From positions 372,001-436,000 of the forward strand of contig CAXXWA010000029.1 of assembly GCA_963662815.2 (NCBI GenBank): DNA of 64,000 nucleotides. Direction: 5' to 3'. The position numbers were made by a program, and so were the translations under genes. Positions 1 through 8,480 of the stretch are shown in pieces (position 1 is the stretch's first letter; every line of letters begins with the position of its first letter). The notes under the pieces were generated by a model. The model worked only from the letters and a program-made list of their open reading frames with translations, was not told the DNA's origin and did no database searches. The stretch comes from JAPPHA01 sp963662815 (lineage in GTDB: Bacteria; Pseudomonadota; Alphaproteobacteria; Rhodobacterales; Rhodobacteraceae).

Positions 1-1441
1 GGCGCCCTTCCGACATCACCATGATGCGGTTCGAAACGCCCATGACCTCCTCGAGGTCCGAGCTGACGACGATGACGGCGATGCCCTTTTCGGCAAGCTC
101 GACAATGAGGTCGTAGATGGTGGAACGCGCCCCGACGTCGATCCCCCGCGTGGGTTCGTCGAGCAGGACGACGCGCGGGTCGCGGGCGAGCCATTTCGCC
201 AGGACGACCTTTTGCTGGTTGCCGCCGGACATTTCGTTCGCGTCCTGGTGGCCGAGGCCCTTCACGCCGAATCTCTCGATGTTGTCGGCCGCGAACTTCC
301 TGAGGAGGCGGCCGCCGATCCAGCCGGATTTCCCGACGGACTCGAAATTCGAGTAGGCGATGTTGTCCTGAATGCTGTGTTCGAGAATCAGGCCCTGCAG
401 TTTCCGGTCTTCGGGCACGAGAATGATGCCCTTCCTGATGGCATCGCCCGGGCTGCGCGGCGTGATGTCCTCGCCGTCAAGGCGGATCGTCCCGGCTGAA
501 ATCGGGTCGGCGCCCGCGATGGCGCGAACCAGGTCGGTTCTTCCGGCGCCGACGAGGCCCGCCATGCCGAAGATCTCGCCCTTCCTGACCTCGAAGTTCA
601 CTCCGGAAAACGTCCCCCGCGCCGACGAAAGGTCGCTGACCTCCAGAACCGTTTCGTCGGACGGAACCGGGATGGCCGGAAACATCCTGTCCAAGCTGCG
701 GCCGACCATTGCCTCGACGATCATCCTGACCGGCAGGTCCGCGGTTTCGAATTCCTGGACCAGGGCGCCGTCCCGCAGCACGATGATCCGGTCCGCGATC
801 TGCTTGATTTCCTCGAGACGGTGAGAGATGTAGATGATCCCCACCCCTTCCGACTTGAGCGTTTCGATCTGCTTGAAGAGAAGCTTGGTCTCCGTCCCGC
901 CCAGGGCGGCCGTCGGCTCGTCGAGGATGAGAAGCTCGGCGTTCAGCGTCAGCGCCTTCGCGATCTCGACCAGCTGCTGGTTCGCGGTCGACAGCCCTTC
1001 GACCTTGCGGCTTGCCGGCACGTCCAGGCCGAGCCGCTTGATCCCGAGCTGGGCGCGCTTCTCCATTTCCGCGCGGTCGACGCGTCCGCCCTTCGTGAGG
1101 TAGCGGCCCACGAAAACGTTCTCGGCGATCGACACATGCGGAAGGAGCAGGAGCTCCTGGTGAATCATGCCGACGCCCGCGTCGATTGCCTCCCGCGGGT
1201 TGGCGGGCGCATAGGGTGCGCCCTGCCATGTCATCTCGCCGGAGCTCGGAAAGACGGCGCCGGAAATGACGTTCGAAACGGTGGATTTGCCAGCGCCGTT
1301 TTCGCCGAGCAGCGCCACGACTTCACCGGCATGAACATCCATGTCGATTCCGTGCAGGACTTCGGTCGGTCCGAAGGACTTGCGAATTCCGCGCAGGGAA
1401 AGGATTGGAGATGCGCTCTCGGAAGTCTCGAGGTTGCTCAT
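1..1441 (-). CDS. Sugar ABC transporter ATPase (RbsA/XylG type), partial
   Basis: ATP-hydrolysing subunit of a carbohydrate importer of the ribose/xylose type, acting on the cytoplasmic side of the inner membrane. 480 codons are visible and the window edge removes roughly the last 20-30. Two fused ABC halves can be read: Walker A GENGAGKST (residues 46-54), signature LSTANQQ and Walker B LLILDEPTAAL; then a second half with the degenerate P-loop GLVGAGRT typical of this family, signature MSGGNQQ and Walker B VVLLDEPTRG. The start is the ATG at 1441, 27 nt after the stop of the binding-protein gene, so it is the third gene of a permease, binding protein, ATPase operon. The substrate is not evident from the sequence. 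Confidence 0.92.
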   Translation of the reverse strand, partial: MSNLETSESASPILSLRGIRKSFGPTEVLHGIDMDVHAGEVVALLGENGAGKSTVSNVISGAVFPSSGEMTWQGAPYAPANPREAIDAGVGMIHQELLLLPHVSIAENVFVGRYLTKGGRVDRAEMEKRAQLGIKRLGLDVPASRKVEGLSTANQQLVEIAKALTLNAELLILDEPTAALGGTETKLLFKQIETLKSEGVGIIYISHRLEEIKQIADRIIVLRDGALVQEFETADLPVRMIVEAMVGRSLDRMFPAIPVPSDETVLEVSDLSSARGTFSGVNFEVRKGEIFGMAGLVGAGRTDLVRAIAGADPISAGTIRLDGEDITPRSPGDAIRKGIILVPEDRKLQGLILEHSIQDNIAYSNFESVGKSGWIGGRLLRKFAADNIERFGVKGLGHQDANEMSGGNQQKVVLAKWLARDPRVVLLDEPTRGIDVGARSTIYDLIVELAEKGIAVIVVSSDLEEVMGVSNRIMVMSEGR

Positions 1442-1468
1442 TGAATGACGGCGCTGACTCCGGTTGCC

Positions 1469-2410
1469 TTACGGATGCTTCTCTACGAACTGCTGGGCGT
1501 TGTCGCAGGTCGTCAGCACGGCGTTCGGGATCTGGCGGGCCGGAACCGACGCGCCGTGGGATACCGCGATGGCCGAATTCACGGCCAGAACGCCCATGGC
1601 CTGGGTGCTCTGCGTCGCGGTCACGATGAACGGCGTGTCGCAGGCTGCGAGCGATTCCAGGGCCGCGACGTCACCGTCGTAGCCGCCGACGATCACCTGT
1701 TCCGAAATTCCGGCGACTTCGACCGCTTTCGCCGCACCCATGGCAAGGGCGTCCGCCTGGCCGAAGATGATCCTGACGTCCGGATGAGCCTGCAGCATGT
1801 TCTGGGCGATCGAAAAGCCCTCGTCCGGAGACCACATCTGGCTCCACTGCTGGGCAACCAGCTCGATGCCCGGGTTCTCCGCAATTGCCCGGCTGCAGCC
1901 CTCGTAACGCTGGACTTCGGGCGTCGTGCCCTTCTGGCCGTGAATGATGACCATTTTCCCCTCGCCGCCGGCAAGGCCGATCATGTGCGAGCAGACCTGG
2001 TACGCGGACAGGACATTTTCGCCGTAGATCACGGTATCGCCCGGCTCGCCCTCGGGTTCGCGGTCAACGTTGATGACCGGAATGCCTTCGGCGCGCGCGA
2101 GGCGGGTCGGAACGGCCGCAGCGGCGGCACCGGCCGGAATGTAGATGAAGGCGTCAATGCCCTGGGTGATCAGATCCTGCACCTGGCTGACCTGAGTGGC
2201 GGTGTCGTTCTTGGCGTCGACCACGATGACCTCGATGCCGAGTTTCCCGGCGTAGCCTTCCACGCCGAGCTTGATCTGGTTGAAAAAGTCCGCCTGCAGG
2301 TTCGGCACCGCCAGGCCGATCTTTCCTATGCCGACGCCATCCGCAGACACGGCGCCTGCCGCGGCGACCATGGCGGTTGCGGCGAGCAATGACTTCAGTT
2401 TGGGTTTCAT
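1469..2410 (-). CDS. Periplasmic sugar-binding protein of ABC transporter
   Basis: Substrate-binding protein of the ribose/LacI-like fold (Peripla_BP_4), 313 aa, expected in the periplasm. It starts with a signal peptide (MKPKLKSLLAATAMVAAAGA, cleavage probably after VSA). The ATG at 2410 is chosen over upstream in-frame codons because AAGGAG lies 8 nt upstream and the signal peptide begins there. Stretches such as VDAKNDTATQVSQVQDLI, the GIDAFIYIPAG hinge and VINVDREPEG are typical of RbsB/XylF relatives. It lies 109 nt after the permease gene and 27 nt before the ATPase gene. The ligand is a sugar or polyol by context only. Confidence 0.9.
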   Translation of the reverse strand: MKPKLKSLLAATAMVAAAGAVSADGVGIGKIGLAVPNLQADFFNQIKLGVEGYAGKLGIEVIVVDAKNDTATQVSQVQDLITQGIDAFIYIPAGAAAAAVPTRLARAEGIPVINVDREPEGEPGDTVIYGENVLSAYQVCSHMIGLAGGEGKMVIIHGQKGTTPEVQRYEGCSRAIAENPGIELVAQQWSQMWSPDEGFSIAQNMLQAHPDVRIIFGQADALAMGAAKAVEVAGISEQVIVGGYDGDVAALESLAACDTPFIVTATQSTQAMGVLAVNSAIAVSHGASVPARQIPNAVLTTCDNAQQFVEKHP

Positions 2411-2519
2411 GGATTTTTCTCCTTGGTTGTGTGGTCCGCACCTTCGCGTCCGGACCGGTTGAAGCCCGATTGCTCGGGCCATCTGGAAAGGGCGCAATTC
2501 CCCTGCGCGCCTTCGCAGC

Positions 2520-3500
2520 TCACGCGTTCTTGTACTTGAACGTCTCGGCGGCCACGGCGAGGACAATGACAAGACCGATGATCACTGCCTGCAGGAACGG
2601 CGACACGCTCAGAAGGTTGAGTCCGTTTCGAAGCACGCCGATGATCAGGACGCCGATAATGGTCCCGCCGACGCCGCCGACGCCGCCGGAAAGGCTGGTT
2701 CCCCCGATGACCACGGCTGCAATGGCGTCAAGCTCGTAGGCGAATCCAATGCTCGGCTGCACGGCATCGAGCCGGGCCGCCAGCAGGATTCCGGCCAGTC
2801 CCGACAGGACGGCGCACATCGTGTAGACCAGCACCGTCGCGCGCTTCACGTTGATCCCGGCGAGACGCGCGACTTCGGGATTGCCGCCGATCGCGTACAG
2901 CGCGCGGCCTTCCTGGCGGTATCGCTGGAAGAGGACCGCGACCACGAAGACAACCAGCATCACGGCGACGGTCATGGTGAGGAAGCCGCCGTAGCGAATG
3001 ATCGCGCCCATGTTGAACCAGGGCGGAAAGCCGATGATCTGCGAACCGTTGGTGATCATGTTGGCGAGTCCGCGCGCGATGGACATCATGGCGAGAGTGG
3101 CGATGAACGGCGGAACCTTGAATTCGGTAATGAGCAGCCCCGACACGAGTCCGGCAACGGCCGCTGCCGCGAGCCCGCCGGGAATGGCTATGCTCATGGG
3201 CAGGCCGACCTCGACATTGAGGTAGCCGAGCACCATCATCGCAAGCGCCAGAACCGAGCCGACCGAGAGGTCGATGCCCGCGATGAGGATGACGAACGTC
3301 ATGCCCACGGCGATGATTCCGATGACGGTGATCTGGTCGAGGATGTTCAGGAAGTTGCGGACCGACAGGAACGAATCAGTCGCGATGCTGAGGAAAACGC
3401 AGAGCAGCAGAAGTCCGATCAGGGGGCCTGTGGCGCGGCCTGGCGAGAACGGCAGTTTGAGCCAGAACTTTCTCACGCTTTCGACTATCGCCGAGTCCAT
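2520..3500 (-). CDS. Sugar ABC transporter permease (RbsC/AraH family)
   Basis: Integral membrane channel subunit, 326 aa, the usual length for the BPD_transp_2 family, with about nine hydrophobic segments. The conserved stretch ILIAGIDLSVGSVLALA (about residues 70-86) and the later GGTSLSGGVGGVGGT (about 265-280) are hallmark permease motifs that contact the ATPase. It is the first gene of the minus-strand operon; a single permease gene suggests a homodimeric channel. The ATG at 3500 is preceded by the divergent regulatory region with a TTGACA box and a 15-bp element 15 nt upstream of the start codon. Confidence 0.92.
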   Translation of the reverse strand: MDSAIVESVRKFWLKLPFSPGRATGPLIGLLLLCVFLSIATDSFLSVRNFLNILDQITVIGIIAVGMTFVILIAGIDLSVGSVLALAMMVLGYLNVEVGLPMSIAIPGGLAAAAVAGLVSGLLITEFKVPPFIATLAMMSIARGLANMITNGSQIIGFPPWFNMGAIIRYGGFLTMTVAVMLVVFVVAVLFQRYRQEGRALYAIGGNPEVARLAGINVKRATVLVYTMCAVLSGLAGILLAARLDAVQPSIGFAYELDAIAAVVIGGTSLSGGVGGVGGTIIGVLIIGVLRNGLNLLSVSPFLQAVIIGLVIVLAVAAETFKYKNA

Positions 3501-3515
3501 ACCGATTTTTCCATC

Positions 3516-3530
3516 CCAGAATAAATATGC
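3516..3530 (-). promoter_or_regulatory. Candidate operator, copy 1 (permease side)
   Basis: The plus strand reads CCAGAATAAATATGC. An inverted copy with one mismatch lies at 3652-3666. Each copy sits just downstream of a predicted transcription start and just upstream of a start codon, a position expected of a repressor operator. Assignment to the SorC-family regulator at 6989 is inference from proximity. Confidence 0.55.
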
Positions 3531-3545
3531 GCTTTCGACCTCACA

Positions 3546-3574
3546 TTCGTACCCCGATACGCCAGATTTGTCAA
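3546..3574 (-). promoter_or_regulatory. Putative sigma-70 promoter for the ABC operon
   Basis: On the minus strand a perfect TTGACA (3574-3569) is followed after 17 nt by TACGAA (3551-3546), a weak -10 box. The predicted start of transcription is near 3539, leaving a leader of about 40 nt before the permease ATG, and the candidate operator falls inside this leader. Confidence 0.45.
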
Positions 3575-3615
3575 GGCATGCGAGGGTATTCCGGAGCGAA
3601 TCGCGGGTCGGGAGC

Positions 3616-3644
3616 TTGACATGGGCACCATTTTGCAGAAAAAT
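3616..3644 (+). promoter_or_regulatory. Putative sigma-70 promoter for the transketolase-kinase operon
   Basis: A perfect TTGACA at 3616-3621 is followed after 17 nt by AAAAAT (3639-3644). Transcription would begin near 3651, right at the edge of the second candidate operator. The -10 box is poor, which suits a promoter needing derepression, but the assignment is by eye only. Confidence 0.4.
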
Positions 3645-3651
3645 CAGATTT

Positions 3652-3666
3652 GCATATTTATGCTGG
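3652..3666 (+). promoter_or_regulatory. Candidate operator, copy 2 (transketolase side)
   Basis: It reads GCATATTTATGCTGG, the reverse complement of the element at 3516-3530 with a single mismatch (14 of 15). It begins about one base after the predicted start of transcription and ends 7 nt before the transketolase ATG at 3674, so a bound protein would also cover the ribosome-binding region. Confidence 0.55.
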
Positions 3667-3673
3667 ACGTGAC

Positions 3674-4513
3674 ATGGACTTCTGGGAACTGAAAGTCATT
3701 GCCAACCGGATACGCCGCCGGGATCTTCGCGCCGTGTTCGAAGCCGGTGCGGGCCACATTGGCGGAGAGATGTCGGTCACCGACATCCTGACCGCCCTGT
3801 ACTTCCATGTCCTGAACGTGGACCCGGATGCGCCGCTGGACCCGAATCGCGACCGCATGATTCTCAGCAAGGGCCACACCGCCCTGGCGCTCTACATCAC
3901 GCTGTCAGAAAGAGGCTTCATTCCGAAGGACGAGATTTCGACCTTCCTGCGGCCGGGCTCTCGTCTGAACGGTCATCCCGACTGCACCAAGGTTCCCGGC
4001 GTCGAGACCAATACGGGACCGCTCGGGCACGGCCTGCCGGTCGGCGTCGGCATGGCGAAGGCGGCCAAGCTCAGCGATGCGGGATGGCGCACGTTCGTCG
4101 TCACCGGCGATGGCGAGATGCAGGAAGGTTCGAACTGGGAGGCCATCATGGCGGCCGCCCAGTTCAGGCTGGACAACCTGACGCTCGTCATCGACCACAA
4201 CCGGCTCCAGCAGGGCGCCCGGCTGGCCGATACCAACGACATCGCTCCGCTGGACCGGAAGTTCGAGGCGTTCGGCTGGGCAGTCGAGGAAATAGACGGG
4301 CACGACATGAAGGCGATCTGCGAGGCGCTGTCCCGGCAGTCCGACGTCGCCGGCAAGCCGAAATGCGTGATCGCCCACACCAACAAGGGTCAGGGCATCT
4401 CCTACATGACCGACAATGTCGCCTGGCACCACAAGGTTCCCGATGCGGAGCAGCTTGAACTGGGAATGGCCGAACTGGAGGCCGCCGCCCCGGCCGCGGA
4501 GCCCGCCCGTTGA
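3674..4513 (+). CDS. Transketolase, N-terminal (thiamine-binding) subunit
   Basis: N-terminal half of a split transketolase, 279 aa, normal for the two-subunit form. It binds thiamine diphosphate: the GDGE...DHN motif is visible (VVTGDGEMQEGSNWEAI to LVIDHNRLQQG, about residues 140-178), with the catalytic-loop histidines in KGHTALALY and GPLGHGLPVG. The ATG at 3674 is preferred to the in-frame TTG at 3650, since homologues start close to DFWELK and the TTG would lie at the predicted start of transcription. The stop overlaps the next gene by 4 nt, so the two subunits are translationally coupled. The pair probably transfers a two-carbon ketol unit in catabolism of the imported sugar. Confidence 0.93.
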   Translation: MDFWELKVIANRIRRRDLRAVFEAGAGHIGGEMSVTDILTALYFHVLNVDPDAPLDPNRDRMILSKGHTALALYITLSERGFIPKDEISTFLRPGSRLNGHPDCTKVPGVETNTGPLGHGLPVGVGMAKAAKLSDAGWRTFVVTGDGEMQEGSNWEAIMAAAQFRLDNLTLVIDHNRLQQGARLADTNDIAPLDRKFEAFGWAVEEIDGHDMKAICEALSRQSDVAGKPKCVIAHTNKGQGISYMTDNVAWHHKVPDAEQLELGMAELEAAAPAAEPAR

Positions 4514-5469
4514 ACGCCGGGCAGAGCGCCGGAGAACTACACGATTGCCGTGACGCGTTCACGTCGACGCTCGAGGTAATGGCCGCACGAAACGCGGACA
4601 TCGTCGCCGTCTGCAACGATTCCGTCGGGTCGAGCAAGCTCGGGGGCTTCCGGAAAAAATGGCCCGATCGGCTGATCAATGTCGGCATCGCGGAACAGAA
4701 CCTGGTGGGGGTCGCCGCCGGGCTTGCGAATGGCGGCAAGCTGCCGTTCGTCTGCGCCGCAGCCTGCTTCCTGACCGGGCGGGCGCTGGAGCAGATCAAG
4801 GCTGACGTCGCCTATTCCAACGCAAACGTGAAACTCTGCGGAATCAGTTCGGGCATGGCGTATGGCGAACTGGGATCGACTCATCATTCGACGGAAGACT
4901 TCGCCTGGATTCGCGCCATTCCGAACATAGCCGTCGTGGCGCCGGCGGATCGAATCGAGACCGTGGCGGCAACGGAGTGGGCGGCGCGCCACAGCGGGCC
5001 CGTCTTCCTCCGGCTCAGCAGGGTGGGCGTGCCGGACCTTCTGCCCGAGGGGCACAAGTTCGTGCCAGGTCAGGCGGACACGCTTCGCGACGGCACGGAC
5101 CTGACCATTGTCGCCAACGGAACCCTCACCCACCGCGCGGCAGCCGCCGCAGAAGTGCTTGCCGCAAGGGGAATCGCCGCGCGGGTGCTGAACATGGCTT
5201 CCGTCCGGCCGATCGACGCGGACTCGATCGCGAAGGCCGCCGGCGACACCGGCGCGATCGTCACCTGCGAGGAGCACACCATTCACGGCGGCCTCGGCAG
5301 CGCGGTTGCCGAGGTTGTCGTCGAGACCGTGCCGGTGCCCATGAAGCGCCTCGGCGTGCCCGGCATCTTCGCGCCCACCGGTTCGGCAGGTTTCCTGCTG
5401 GACGAGTTCGGGATGTCGCCGGACGGCATCGCGGACAGCGCGATCGAGCTGCTGAAGAAAAAGGCCTGA
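4510..5469 (+). CDS. Transketolase, C-terminal subunit
   Basis: C-terminal half of the split transketolase (pyrimidine-binding domain plus C-terminal domain), 319 aa. INVGIAEQNLVGVAAGLA (about residues 57-74) contains the glutamate that activates the thiamine cofactor. The first usable start is a TTG overlapping the upstream stop (TTGA); there is no ATG before the conserved region, so either the TTG is used or the start is further downstream. The kinase gene follows after one base, so the two subunits and the kinase form one transcription unit. Confidence 0.92.
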   Translation: MNAGQSAGELHDCRDAFTSTLEVMAARNADIVAVCNDSVGSSKLGGFRKKWPDRLINVGIAEQNLVGVAAGLANGGKLPFVCAAACFLTGRALEQIKADVAYSNANVKLCGISSGMAYGELGSTHHSTEDFAWIRAIPNIAVVAPADRIETVAATEWAARHSGPVFLRLSRVGVPDLLPEGHKFVPGQADTLRDGTDLTIVANGTLTHRAAAAAEVLAARGIAARVLNMASVRPIDADSIAKAAGDTGAIVTCEEHTIHGGLGSAVAEVVVETVPVPMKRLGVPGIFAPTGSAGFLLDEFGMSPDGIADSAIELLKKKA

Positions 5470-5470
5470 C

Positions 5471-6943
5471 ATGGCCGGCCGAACCGTTCTTGCCATCGAC
5501 GAAGGCACGACCAATTCCAAGGCCGTCCTGGTCTCCGACGACGGCAGCATCCTGTCTTCCGGTTCCTGCCCTGTCGAAACGCTCCACCCCTCGCCAGGCT
5601 GGGTCGAGCAGGACGCCGGGAAGATCTGGTCAAGCACGGTTGCGGCGATCGCGTCCTGCCTGGGGAACCGTCCCGATGCCGAAATCTCGGCAGTCGGAAT
5701 CTCGAACCAGCGGGAGTCGGTCCTCGCATGGAGCCGAGCGACGGGCGAGCCGCTCGGACCGGTCATCACCTGGCAGTGCAGGCGCACGTCAGCGGCCTGC
5801 GAGGCATTGCGGGTTGCAGGTCACGAGGGCGCGGTGATGGCCAGGACCGGGCTGCCGCTTGATCCCCTGTTTCCGGCGACCAAGGCGAGGTGGCTCCTGG
5901 AAAACCACTGCCGGCGCCAGCCGGAAGGTGACATCTGCATCGGAACCGTCGACTCCTGGTTGATCTGGAAACTTACGGGAGGCGCCGTTCACGCCACGGA
6001 TGCGTCCAACGCGGCCCGGACCCAGCTCTACGACATAAGGTCGGGAGAGTGGGACAGGGAACTCTGCGACCTGTTCGGCGTCGATCCGTCATTGCTGCCG
6101 GCGGTTCGCGACAGTTCCTGCCTGTTTGGCAGGACCAGGAGCGTGGACGGGCTTCCCGAAGGCATTCCGGTAGCATCCGCAATCGGCGACTCCCACGGCG
6201 CGCTCTTCGGACACGGCGCGTTCGGTTCCGGCGACAGCAAGGTGACCCTCGGCACGGGCTCGTCGATCATGGCGACCATCCGGGAATTCATCGAACCGCC
6301 GGAAGGCATCTCGACGACGATCGCCTGGCAGCTCGAGGGCACTCCGACGTATGCGTTCGAAGGCAACATCCTGGTCAGCGCCTCCGTCCTGCCCTGGACT
6401 GCGGATCTGCTCGGCCTCGGGAGCGTCGACTCCCTGCTGGAACTCGCCCGGACGGTCGACGACGCGCTCGGCGTGAACCTTGTTCCGGCGCATGCCGGCC
6501 TGGGCTCGCCGCACTGGAACGCGGAAGCGCGGGGGCTGATCGACGGCCTGACTTTCGGCGCGGGCCGGGCTCACGTCGCGCATGCGGCCGCGTTGAGCAT
6601 GGCTCTTCAGATTTGCGACGTCTTCGACATCATCAAGGCCAACGCGCCGGCCGAAGCTGGCCTACTGTCCGTCGACGGCGGTCCGAGCCGGAACGCCTTC
6701 ATCATGCAGAAGCTTGCGGACTGTCTCGACCATCCGGTCACGACCGGCGAGAGCACGGAGGCATCCGCCATCGGCGCGGCGTTTCTCGCCGGTCTCGAAG
6801 TCGGAATCTGGCAGAGAACGGATGAAATCGCGGGCCTGGTTCGCCGTGGCCGGACATTCGAGCCGAATCTTGGTGAACGGTCGCTGGCTTCCGTTCGTGA
6901 AAGCTGGTCCAGGTCCGTCGCCCGCTCGACGCACGGCACCTGA
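5471..6943 (+). CDS. FGGY-family carbohydrate kinase
   Basis: ATP-dependent sugar or polyol kinase, 490 aa, a full-length two-domain FGGY protein. The N-terminal domain opens with LAIDEGTTNSKAVL (phosphate loop) and GISNQRESVLAWSR; the C-terminal domain has the ATP-site stretch GTGSSIMATI and the FGGY signature region VDGGPSRNAFIMQKLADCL. It resembles glycerol and xylulose kinases equally, so the substrate cannot be named. One base separates it from the transketolase gene and 45 nt from the regulator. It would phosphorylate the sugar brought in by the divergent ABC importer. Confidence 0.9.
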   Translation: MAGRTVLAIDEGTTNSKAVLVSDDGSILSSGSCPVETLHPSPGWVEQDAGKIWSSTVAAIASCLGNRPDAEISAVGISNQRESVLAWSRATGEPLGPVITWQCRRTSAACEALRVAGHEGAVMARTGLPLDPLFPATKARWLLENHCRRQPEGDICIGTVDSWLIWKLTGGAVHATDASNAARTQLYDIRSGEWDRELCDLFGVDPSLLPAVRDSSCLFGRTRSVDGLPEGIPVASAIGDSHGALFGHGAFGSGDSKVTLGTGSSIMATIREFIEPPEGISTTIAWQLEGTPTYAFEGNILVSASVLPWTADLLGLGSVDSLLELARTVDDALGVNLVPAHAGLGSPHWNAEARGLIDGLTFGAGRAHVAHAAALSMALQICDVFDIIKANAPAEAGLLSVDGGPSRNAFIMQKLADCLDHPVTTGESTEASAIGAAFLAGLEVGIWQRTDEIAGLVRRGRTFEPNLGERSLASVRESWSRSVARSTHGT

Positions 6944-6988
6944 TGCACTAAGTAGTCAAGCATCCATCATCGTCGCGGAGCCCCGGCC

Positions 6989-7966
6989 TTGACACGGGTC
7001 AACGAACTCAGACTGATCGTGCGGGTCGCCCAGATGTACCATGTCGAGGGCGAGCGTCAGGCGGAAATCGCGAAGCACCTGAACATCTCCCAGGCGACCG
7101 TTTCCAGGATGCTGAAGAAAGCGCAGGAAGAAGGAATCGTGCGCACGACGATCGTGGCTCCATCCGGAATACACGCCGAACTCGAGGAGGGACTGAGGAA
7201 GACGTTCAATCTTCCGGAAGCCATCGTCGTCGAATGCAGCGAAGACCGCGACGGGGCCATCATGGCCCGGATCGGCGAGGCGGCGGCCCATTTCTTCGAG
7301 GCCACGCTGAAGTCCGATGAGGTCGTCGGCGTATCGAGCTGGAGCGAAACCATCCTCAAGATGGTCGACAATGTCCATCCGATGAGATCGGGCAAGGCCA
7401 GGTACGTCGTCCAGACGCTTGGCGGAATGGGCAATCCTGCAGTGCAGGCGCACGCCACGCAGTTGACGACGCGGCTGGCGCGCCTGACCGGCGGCGAGCC
7501 GCGCCTGCTGAGCGCGCCCGGCGTCGCCCAGTCGCGGGAGGCCAAGCTCGTCCTGGTGAGCGATCCGTATATCCGCGAAACGACCGACCTGTTCCGAAAG
7601 GTCACCCTGTCGATCGTCGGCATCGGTGCCGTCGAACCGTCCAGGATGCTGGTTCGAAGCGGCAATGTCTTTTCGGAAAGCGAACTGGCCGAGGTCGCGG
7701 AGGCCGGCGCGGTCGGGGACATCAGCCTGAGGTTTTTCGACAAGGACGGCCGCCTCGTGAAGACCCCGCTGGACGAGCGCGTCATAGGCATGCCCCTGGA
7801 GGACCTTGCAAGAATCGATCGCGTCATTGCCCTCGCCGGCGGGAAGGTCAAGACGGAAGCGATCCGCGGGGCGTTGAAGACCGGCGCGGTCGACATCCTG
7901 ATCACGGACAAGTTCACGGCGGAACGCCTGCAGGAACCGCCCCTTGCCGACGTCGGCGGACATTGA
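6989..7966 (+). CDS. SorC-family sugar-responsive transcriptional regulator
   Basis: DNA-binding regulator of sugar catabolism, 325 aa. The N-terminal helix-turn-helix is clear (QAEIAKHLNISQATVSRMLK, about residues 27-46), followed by the SorC sugar-phosphate-binding domain with GVSSWSETILKMV and the C-terminal RGALKTGAVDILITD. The start codon is TTG; no in-frame ATG precedes the domain. As last gene of the operon it is expected to control the divergent promoters at 3546-3644, with the kinase product as the likely effector. LsrR and DeoR-type regulators of this family act in that way; here it is inference. Confidence 0.88.
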   Translation: MTRVNELRLIVRVAQMYHVEGERQAEIAKHLNISQATVSRMLKKAQEEGIVRTTIVAPSGIHAELEEGLRKTFNLPEAIVVECSEDRDGAIMARIGEAAAHFFEATLKSDEVVGVSSWSETILKMVDNVHPMRSGKARYVVQTLGGMGNPAVQAHATQLTTRLARLTGGEPRLLSAPGVAQSREAKLVLVSDPYIRETTDLFRKVTLSIVGIGAVEPSRMLVRSGNVFSESELAEVAEAGAVGDISLRFFDKDGRLVKTPLDERVIGMPLEDLARIDRVIALAGGKVKTEAIRGALKTGAVDILITDKFTAERLQEPPLADVGGH

Positions 7967-8480
7967 TCGCCGTCGCCCGTTCAGGTCGGGGCAGCGCGCC
8001 GCCGCCGGGGCGGAATTCAGGCAAGGATGGAGCGGAGCAAGGCCGGCCGAAGTTCCGAAATGTCTCCGGCAGCGGCCCCGCAATGTGGCGCTGCCGCATC
8101 AACGGCGAAGACAGCCTGCCACCGTCACCATCCCGACCTCAAGGACGCCGGTTGTGCCTGCGTCGCTGCCTCCGCCGTCATCGCGGTTTCTGTCCGCCAG
8201 CAAGAGGATGCCGGCTCGCCACCGCCAGACCCGAAAGCGCGTTGTCGTTTGTCATTGCTGCAGACATACTGTATTTGGTACGCAGGAAAACTGGGGCGAT
8301 TCCGCAAAGGCACCATCAATTCCTTGCTGTCAGAGTGCAACGGCGGATTCAAGATTATCAATACGGACTTAATCGTCAAGGCCAGCATAACGGTTGAATG
8401 GGGCATTCCCATTATTTCGCGGTTGCCAAACATATCTACGGCTCAGGCTTGATCGAGTCTATTCCCGGCAGGAGATTCAG
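7967..8480. other. Intergenic stretch without a recognised gene
   Basis: About 510 nt between the regulator and the ATPase. Short frames exist on both strands but none has a recognisable domain or a good ribosome site. The right half is visibly richer in A and T than the sugar operon, which marks the edge of the imported segment. The promoter of the ATPase operon should lie here; TTGTCA at 8249-8254 with TATTTG 17 nt later is the best match I see, and it is weak. Confidence 0.5.
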
